DNA from: Solirubrobacter deserti
GTDB lineage: Bacteria; Actinomycetota; Thermoleophilia; Solirubrobacterales; Solirubrobacteraceae
DNA: 64,000 nucleotides
NCBI RefSeq assembly: GCF_003344625.1
Contig: NZ_QPKJ02000001.1
Location: forward strand, 1,486,919-1,550,918
Direction: 5' to 3'
The notes under the pieces are model-generated. The model was not told the DNA's origin. It did no database searches and saw nothing but the letters and a program-made list of their open reading frames with translations. Below, piece by piece: positions 58,298 to 64,000 of this stretch (its first letter is position 1; every line of letters starts with the position of its first letter). The position numbers and the translations under genes are program-made.

Positions 58298-61215
58298 GGG
58301 CTCGCCGACTCACACTTGCCGCGCTGCTCGCCTGCACGGTGAGCTCGTCCGCGGCACACGCCGCCCCCGGCGACATCGAACCGCTCGCGGGCGGCCACGG
58401 CGCGGGGCCGGCGCGCGAAATCGCGTTCACGCCGCGCGGCATCGCCGCCTGGAATGGCCGGCTGGCCGCGGTGGACGACGCGGGCACCGTCCGAGCGATC
58501 GATGTCGCCACGGGCGCCACCACGATCCTGGCCGGGGCGGGCTTCAGCGCGATGGACCCGACGGGCACCATCAAGCCAGGCGCGACGCTGAGCAGCACGC
58601 ACGCCGTCGCAGCGGCGCCGGACGGCGGCTTGCTGGTGACGGACCAATGCGGCGTGCTGCGGTTCGATCCGCTGACGCTCGCCGGAACCCGCATCGCAGG
58701 TGACTGCGCAGCCGACAGCGAGGTCGAGGACGGTTCACCCGCGCGATCCGGGCTGCTCACGCTGCCGCAGGCCATCGCCGTGCAGCAGGACGGGACCATC
58801 CTCTTCGTCGACCACGTCCAGCGACTGCGCCGCATCGATGCGACCACCGGCACCGTTTCGACGCTCGGCGCGCCGTCTCCCGACCCGAACACGGGCGTGG
58901 CCAACGGTGTGGCACTTCGCGATGCGTACTTCAACGGCATCAGCGGTGTCTCGCTAGACCGGTTGACCGGCGACCTGGTGATCGCCGAGGACCAAGGGCA
59001 CCGCGTGCGGCGGGTGGTGGCCGGTGTGGACCGCCGCATCGACGCCGGCGATCCGGTGACTGTGGTCGCTGGCACCGGCGCGGAGGGCGACAGTGGCGAC
59101 GGCGGGCCGGCGACGGCCGCGCAGTTGAACCGTCCGGGTGGTGTCGCGGTCCTGGCCGACGGACGGATCGTGGTCAGCGATCGCTTGAACCGTCGCGTGC
59201 GGATGATCACGCGCGACGGCGCGATCTCGACGATCGCCACGGGCGTGCAGGCCGCCGCCGCAGCCGGTCGTCCCACGTTCGAGAGCCACCTCGTGCGCTT
59301 CACCGCCGCTGCCGAGATCGGCGAGCACGTCTACATCGCCGACGGCTACGCAAGCGGTATCGCGAACGGCTCGCTGCACCAGGTGCTGCAAGTGGATCTG
59401 GCCACGACCCCTCCGTCGGTGACCCGCGTGGCCGGCAACGGCACGCCCAGCTTCTCGGGCGAGGGGGTTTCGGCGACGGACGCACAGCTTGGCCGTCCCA
59501 CCGACGTGGCCACGCTGCCGGACGGTTCACTGGTCGTCGCCGACAGCGGCAGCCGGCGGGTGCGGCGGATCGACCGGCAGGGCCAGATCACGACGCTGGC
59601 CGGCACCGGGAGCTCGTGTGGGGTGCCGGGTGAGTGCGGCGAAGGCGGCCCGGCCCGCACGGCGCGGCTCGACGGCCCGGCGGCCGTGGCAACAGCTGCG
59701 GACGGCTCGGTGTTCATCGCCGACACGAGTTCGGAGCAGTGGATCGCGCGCATCGTCAAGATCGATGCCGAAGGCCGCCTGCAGATCGTGACGGGCCCTG
59801 CCGACGACTTCGTCGAGCCGGGGCTCGCGGACGGCTCCCTCGCCGACGCTCGCTTCAGCGAGAACATCGACGCGCTCACGCTGAGCGCCGACGGCCGCCG
59901 ACTGTACGTGGCCGACTCCGGCAACAGCCGCGTGCGGCTGGTCGACCTGCAGGCCGGGACGGTCAGCACCGTGGCCGGCAACGGCTTCCCGGACCGCGCG
60001 CCCGACGACGAGGGCGGCCCGGCGCTCGACGCCCAGATCGGCCCGGGCGGCCTCGCCCTGCTGGCCGACGGCGACCTGCTGGTCAGCGACACTCCCAACC
60101 ACCGCGTCCGGCGGATCGACGCCGAGACGCAGCGGATCACGACCGTGATCGGCAACGGCCGCGACCCGGACGCGCTCGAGGACCCGACGACGTTCGACTA
60201 CGAGGAGGACGGCGAGGTGCTCGAGCCGCTCGCGGCGCCCGTGCTCACCCCTCGCGGGCTCGCGGTACGCGCTGATGGTGCGATCGCAATTGCGGCCGGC
60301 TCGAAGGTCTGGCTGCAAGAGCCGGGCGGCCCCGGCATCCGACGCGTCATCGGCGCGCAGACACGGATGGGCTTCACCGGCGACCGCGGACCCGGATTGC
60401 AGCGGCTGATGTCCCACACGCGCGCCGTGGCGTTCACGCGTGACGGTTCGATGGTGACCGCGGACGCCGCGCTCGGTCGGCTGTTCCGGCTCACGCCGCC
60501 CGCGCCGCTGGTCCGCCTGACCGCCGTCGCTCCGTCCCGGTTGGTGGCCGGAGGCGAGCCGGTGCGTGTCGAGCTGCGAACGGGCGAGGCGCTCGTCGCA
60601 GCGGGCCTCGACGCCGGCCCGGGCGTGTCGGTGACCGAGCTCGCCCGCGACGGGAGCGACCCGACCCGATGGACGGCGGTCCTGCGGGCGAGCACCGACA
60701 CCGCGACCGGCCCGCGCAACGTAACCCTCATCACCCGCGACGCGGCACACGCGACCTGCGCAAGCTGCCTGACCATCGACGCGGCGCCGGTCCCGGTCCC
60801 GGACCCGCCGGAAACCGCGCCGATCACCCGCCCCGCGCCGCCGGTTCCCATCCCAACGCCGGCGGCGCCTGTCCGGTCGACGACGAGCGTGCGGGTCCCC
60901 GCCACGGCCCGCCGGGCCACGCTGCGTCGCGGCCTGCCGGTCACGGTCACGGCGAGCGCGGGCGGTCGGGTCACGGTGGAGCTGCGGATCGACCGCGCCA
61001 AGGCGCGCCGGCTCCAGCTGAGTTCCGGTCGGCTCGCCCGCGTGTCTCGCTCAGCGACCGCCGGGCGCGCGCTCACCGTGCGCCTGAAACCAAGTGCGCG
61101 GACGCAGCGGGCGCTGCAGCGCAGCCGGGCGGGGCTGCGCGCCACCGTGACGATCACGATCGTCGGCACCGACGGCACGCGCGCGAAGACGGAGAAGAAG
61201 CTGTGGCTGCGCTGA
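58294..61215 (+). CDS. Secreted NHL-repeat propeller protein 2
   Basis: 973 residues from the GTG at 58294, giving a good signal peptide (LTLAALLACTVSSSAAHA). NHL-type blades run to about residue 760 (DGGPATAAQLNRPGGVAVL, VSDRLNRRVRMI, VADSGSRRVRRID), then an Ig-like part, a Pro-rich linker and a basic C-terminal domain (KARRLQLSSGRLARVS). It is a paralogue of the protein at 47263-49914 but lacks its His-rich loops. It is followed by the three-module anchor-M gene with a 1-bp TGATG overlap. Confidence 0.75.
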   Translation: MRARRLTLAALLACTVSSSAAHAAPGDIEPLAGGHGAGPAREIAFTPRGIAAWNGRLAAVDDAGTVRAIDVATGATTILAGAGFSAMDPTGTIKPGATLSSTHAVAAAPDGGLLVTDQCGVLRFDPLTLAGTRIAGDCAADSEVEDGSPARSGLLTLPQAIAVQQDGTILFVDHVQRLRRIDATTGTVSTLGAPSPDPNTGVANGVALRDAYFNGISGVSLDRLTGDLVIAEDQGHRVRRVVAGVDRRIDAGDPVTVVAGTGAEGDSGDGGPATAAQLNRPGGVAVLADGRIVVSDRLNRRVRMITRDGAISTIATGVQAAAAAGRPTFESHLVRFTAAAEIGEHVYIADGYASGIANGSLHQVLQVDLATTPPSVTRVAGNGTPSFSGEGVSATDAQLGRPTDVATLPDGSLVVADSGSRRVRRIDRQGQITTLAGTGSSCGVPGECGEGGPARTARLDGPAAVATAADGSVFIADTSSEQWIARIVKIDAEGRLQIVTGPADDFVEPGLADGSLADARFSENIDALTLSADGRRLYVADSGNSRVRLVDLQAGTVSTVAGNGFPDRAPDDEGGPALDAQIGPGGLALLADGDLLVSDTPNHRVRRIDAETQRITTVIGNGRDPDALEDPTTFDYEEDGEVLEPLAAPVLTPRGLAVRADGAIAIAAGSKVWLQEPGGPGIRRVIGAQTRMGFTGDRGPGLQRLMSHTRAVAFTRDGSMVTADAALGRLFRLTPPAPLVRLTAVAPSRLVAGGEPVRVELRTGEALVAAGLDAGPGVSVTELARDGSDPTRWTAVLRASTDTATGPRNVTLITRDAAHATCASCLTIDAAPVPVPDPPETAPITRPAPPVPIPTPAAPVRSTTSVRVPATARRATLRRGLPVTVTASAGGRVTVELRIDRAKARRLQLSSGRLARVSRSATAGRALTVRLKPSARTQRALQRSRAGLRATVTITIVGTDGTRAKTEKKLWLR

Positions 61216-63545
61216 TGCGTGTGCTGCTCGGCGTCCTGCTCGCGCTCGTCGCCCCCGCCGTCGCGAGCGCCGCACCGCCCGTTGTGCTCGACGCCGGCCA
61301 TGCCGACATCGGCCCGTTCTGGGTCGGTGAGGAGCTCCGCATGCAGGTCAAGGCCGGTGACGTGAGCCACGAGTTCGACGACGTCGTCATCCGGATCGGT
61401 CCCGAGGGCCGCATCCGGGTCCCAGCCAGCGGCAGCGCAGGCAAAGAGTGGGAATACGTCGGCAACCGCGGCGCGTGGGTGTGGCGACTGCCTGAGGATG
61501 CGAGCCACAACCTGCTCTGGGCCGGGTTCGGCAACAGCCCGACGCAGGACCTGCTGCGGCCGTTCAACATGACCCTCGACGGCGTCTCCGGCCCCGGCGA
61601 AGTCGTCTTGTGGGCGATGGGCGCGGACATGCCGTTCTGGTCCACGCGCCAGGGGCTGCCGATGGCCCGCACGTCGACCGGCCATTTCCACATGGCGTGG
61701 TACGTCACCGAACCCGGGGTGTACTGCCTGAACATGGGCGCGTCCGCCCGCCGCGCCGCCGGTCGCGCCACCGCGCAGGCGCAGCTCACGATCGTCACCG
61801 CCACCGACGCCGCCGGAGCGCCGATCGACGCGTCAACCATCGTCCCGTGCGGACGCCGCGGCTCGGAAGCGCCGGTCGCGTCGCCGACCGCGGTCCCGGC
61901 GGCCGCCGCGGGCGGCCCCGCACATGTCGTCACGAGCGACCGCTACGAACTGCGGCCCCGGCTGGACGGCGACGCGCTCGCCGTCGACCTCGCGCAGTTC
62001 TCCGGCCGGGACCCGGGTTCCACCCGCCGCCCGGAGGATGTGGTCTTCTACCAGCGCGCGCCGAGGCTCCCGCCCACGGCGCCCTGGCAGTCGCCGAGCG
62101 GCGGCGACGTCGCCCAGTTGCGCCCCGGCACCTCGGGCCCGCAGCTCGGCTGGTCGACGACCCGGATCGCCGACGGCGACCTGCAGTGGCGGCTGGTTAA
62201 CGTCGACGGCCCGGGCACCGTGACGATCGACGACGCCGTCTCCCGCACCCACGAGCAACGTCCGGTCCTCGGCGGCGGACAGAACACCTACACGCTGTGG
62301 CCGGGCTCGACGTCGGAGGGCACGTGGTCCTTCAGCGCTCCCGGCGTGTACTGCGTCGGCCTGGAGTGGCGCACCGACAACGGGGCGAGCGTGCAGCACA
62401 AGCTGACGTTCGCGATCGACACCCCGCCGGGAACGCCTGCGACGATCGATCCCGCGACGGTGAAGCCCTGCGCGCGTCCCGCCGGCGAGCCGGCGCGGCG
62501 CGTCCTGTCGACGGGCCACGTCGACTTGTCGGCACGCGTGCTCGAAGGGCGGCTCGAAGTGTCGATCGGGGACGACACAGCGGGGGCGCGCACGTACCGC
62601 GCGCCGGGCTCGGTCACCCTCGCCGCCCGGGCGGCGGCACGTCGCGCCGTTCCCGCGGACGCCGGCTTCGCGTTCCTGGGAGCAGCGGGGGACCCGGTCT
62701 GGGTGCTTCCGCAGACCCAGGACCCCGACCTGCTGTGGCCCGGCTGGAGCACCGAACGCATCCCGGCCGGCACGCTGCAGGGACCGTTGCGCTGGACGCT
62801 GCGAGCCGCCCGTGGACCGGGACACGTCGCGCTGTGGCAGAACGCCGACCTGGAAGGGGCACCGCGTGTGGTCTTCAACACGCGCGATGGCGTCCCGGAC
62901 GCCGCGGACGTGCCCCTCGGAATCCACGCCCACGGCAACTGGGCGTTTTCACGCGAAGGCGTCTACTGCCTCGACGTCACGATGAGCGGCACCTATCGCT
63001 CAGGGCGCGTCCTGACCGCCGAGGCGACCGTGCTCGTCGCGGTCGGCGCCATCGACGCCGCGGCGGCCTCCGAGCGCGATTGCACCCCTGGCGTCGACCC
63101 AGTTCCCGACCAGGATCCGCCGCCAGGCAGCGACCCACCGGTCGACCAAGCGCCGCCCCCGGCGACGATCGTGCCCGCCCCGCCACCCGCACCCGCACCC
63201 GCGGTGACGCCGGTGCCGCGTCCGTCCGCGCCCAAGCTCACGATCGCGAAGCGCGTGCGGCTGAACACGAAGACGATCCGCGTCGACTGCCAGCTGGCCG
63301 CGGCCGGCCGGTGCACCGTCACGGCGACGCTCTCGCGTGCCACCGCTCGCCGTCTGGGTCTGCGTACCCTCACCATCGGCCGCGGCTCGGCGAGCCGGTC
63401 CGCCGCAGGCACCCACACGGTCACCGTTCGTCTGAGCACCAAAGCACGCAAGGCGCTGAGCCGATCCAAGCGCTCCGTCGCCGTCACCCTGACCGCCTCG
63501 ACGGGCGGCGCGTCCACGACAAAGACCGTCGTGCTGCGGCGATGA
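61215..63545 (+). CDS. Secreted choice-of-anchor M protein with three modules
   Basis: 776 residues. Signal peptide (GVLLALVAPAVASA). Module 1 (about 20-190; DAGHADIGPFW, GHFHMAWYV), module 2 (about 235-410; both His motifs lost, reading SDRYEL and GSTSEGTW), module 3 (about 428-610; STGHVDLSARV, IHAHGNWAFS). Each module has a Cys in GVYCL and a nearby partner (VPCGR, KPCAR), suggesting a disulphide. A Pro-rich linker and a basic C-terminal domain follow. The ATG overlaps the NHL stop; a GTG at 61203 is possible. Confidence 0.8.
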   Translation: MRVLLGVLLALVAPAVASAAPPVVLDAGHADIGPFWVGEELRMQVKAGDVSHEFDDVVIRIGPEGRIRVPASGSAGKEWEYVGNRGAWVWRLPEDASHNLLWAGFGNSPTQDLLRPFNMTLDGVSGPGEVVLWAMGADMPFWSTRQGLPMARTSTGHFHMAWYVTEPGVYCLNMGASARRAAGRATAQAQLTIVTATDAAGAPIDASTIVPCGRRGSEAPVASPTAVPAAAAGGPAHVVTSDRYELRPRLDGDALAVDLAQFSGRDPGSTRRPEDVVFYQRAPRLPPTAPWQSPSGGDVAQLRPGTSGPQLGWSTTRIADGDLQWRLVNVDGPGTVTIDDAVSRTHEQRPVLGGGQNTYTLWPGSTSEGTWSFSAPGVYCVGLEWRTDNGASVQHKLTFAIDTPPGTPATIDPATVKPCARPAGEPARRVLSTGHVDLSARVLEGRLEVSIGDDTAGARTYRAPGSVTLAARAAARRAVPADAGFAFLGAAGDPVWVLPQTQDPDLLWPGWSTERIPAGTLQGPLRWTLRAARGPGHVALWQNADLEGAPRVVFNTRDGVPDAADVPLGIHAHGNWAFSREGVYCLDVTMSGTYRSGRVLTAEATVLVAVGAIDAAAASERDCTPGVDPVPDQDPPPGSDPPVDQAPPPATIVPAPPPAPAPAVTPVPRPSAPKLTIAKRVRLNTKTIRVDCQLAAAGRCTVTATLSRATARRLGLRTLTIGRGSASRSAAGTHTVTVRLSTKARKALSRSKRSVAVTLTASTGGASTTKTVVLRR

Positions 63546-63552
63546 GGGATTT

Positions 63553-63608
63553 CGGTGCTCGCCGGCGAGGAGGGTTGTCGCGAGGAGGACATACGCCGGC
63601 GAGCACCG
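63553..63608. terminator. Long inverted repeat after the last gene
   Basis: Perfect 15-bp arms (CGGTGCTCGCCGGCG and its complement) with a 26-nt loop, starting 7 bp after the stop at 63545. Probably a terminator, though the loop is long. Confidence 0.5.
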
Positions 63609-63935
63609 GCTCCTAGAGGGTGAGCGGCACCCAGTATACGGGATTGTATCTCATTAGCAAGGCGTCCCCAGGAGGACGGCAGGCCGCCCCGAGCGAGGAC
63701 GAGCGTGAAGAGCGACGCGAACGCGGCCCGGCGGGTACGCCGTAAGGAGCGGCCTTGCCCGATGGCAATTGCACTTGTCGCGTAGCCACGCTCGCGTCAC
63801 GGTCCCAGCATGCATCGAACAAACGCTGCGGCGCACGAGGACAGTCCTTCGGCCGAGCTCTGGGAGTGGATCTACGAGAGCCGTACCCGGCCGCCGAATG
63901 GACGACCGAATCCCATCTTGGCCGAAATCTGTCAA

Positions 63936-63982
63936 GGCCGGTTGAAGATTGGGCCGGTTTGGCCGGTTGAAAAGTGGTCCAC
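63936..63982. mobile_element. Possible IS21-type terminal repeats at window edge
   Basis: Two direct copies of GGCCGGTTGAA...GG (63936-63952 and 63961-63977); the second continues AAGTGGTCCAC. IS21-family ends carry multiple repeats with this kind of sequence (complement GTGGACCACTTTTCAACCGGCC). No transposase is in the window, so this would be the edge or a relic of an element. Confidence 0.35.
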
Positions 63983-64000
63983 CTGAGCGAGAGCTTGGCT

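Larger units (their letters stand above)
63546..64000. other. Gene-free end of window
   Basis: 455 bp after the last gene. It holds a 15-bp inverted repeat (63553-63608) and, at the very end, repeated GGCCGGTTGAA motifs. Short frames on both strands have no ribosome site or coding character. Confidence 0.6.

Noticed and set aside
63755..63970. 71-codon ORF near window end
   Set aside because: No ribosome site, runs into the repeat motifs and has no coding character.

Overview
The window is GC-rich actinobacterial DNA. Gene content points to Thermoleophilia/Solirubrobacterales (Solirubrobacter- or Conexibacter-like): many secreted proteins end in a basic Arg/Lys-rich beta-type domain, there are NHL-propeller and choice-of-anchor M proteins, DUF4396, a SARP/BTAD regulator, and many GTG starts with 4-bp ATGA/GTGA overlaps. 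No rRNA, CRISPR array or intact tRNA was seen. Genus assignment is inference.

Layout. 0-3.7 kb: 3' end of a secreted M6-like metalloprotease, an AIM24 protein and two small secreted proteins. 3.8-7.9 kb: stress protein/LtrA pair, then an NAD(P)-binding protein, two small proteins and a short ornithine-carbamoyltransferase-like protein. 7.9-12.7 kb: minus-strand run of two alpha/beta hydrolases, a small membrane protein, an ECF41-like sigma factor lacking its C-terminal domain, and a heme peroxidase, divergent from a secreted hydrolase paralogue; the divergent region holds two mirrored ECF-type promoter candidates. 12.7-17.5 kb: PEP-mutase-like protein, a gutted LuxR remnant, an RTX-like protein and a GGDEF/HD-GYP protein. 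17.5-20.7 kb: a tightly overlapped aromatic meta-cleavage operon. 20.7-24 kb: an island of small unknown genes. 24.1-25.7 kb: a copper locus (csoR, a His-containing 24-residue peptide ORF, copZ, DUF4396) with three CsoR-like boxes. 25.8-30.2 kb: MFS transporters, a LysR regulator with operator, and a hydrolase pseudogene. 30.3-36.7 kb: SARP-type regulator, YceI, FMN reductase, MFS exporter and an alternative sigma factor. 36.8-42.2 kb: a 1517-residue ThuA/sugar-dehydrogenase protein bracketed by two degenerate tRNA-Met-like direct repeats.

The most striking part is 42.3-63.5 kb, which reads as one zinc-scarcity regulon. It holds a four-gene Znu-type ABC operon with two permeases, a CobW-family metallochaperone GTPase, a Fur/Zur-type repressor, an 'anchored-repeat' ABC transporter (binding protein, ATPase, permease), five further surface proteins carrying choice-of-anchor M modules, and two large secreted NHL-propeller proteins, one with His-rich loops. 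Seven 15-bp inverted repeats of the form (T/A/C)G(A/G)GA-N5-TC(Y)CA lie at the transcription starts of these units and nowhere else that I noticed; their geometry matches actinobacterial Zur boxes. Eight of nine anchor-M modules conserve a GHxD plus HxH histidine set, while the ninth lacks both motifs, suggesting a surface zinc-binding module. In the substrate-binding protein the module is inserted with its two halves in swapped order. I infer a cell-surface zinc capture and relay system: zinc held on surface modules and propellers, passed to the module-bearing binding protein, and imported by the cognate ABC transporter.
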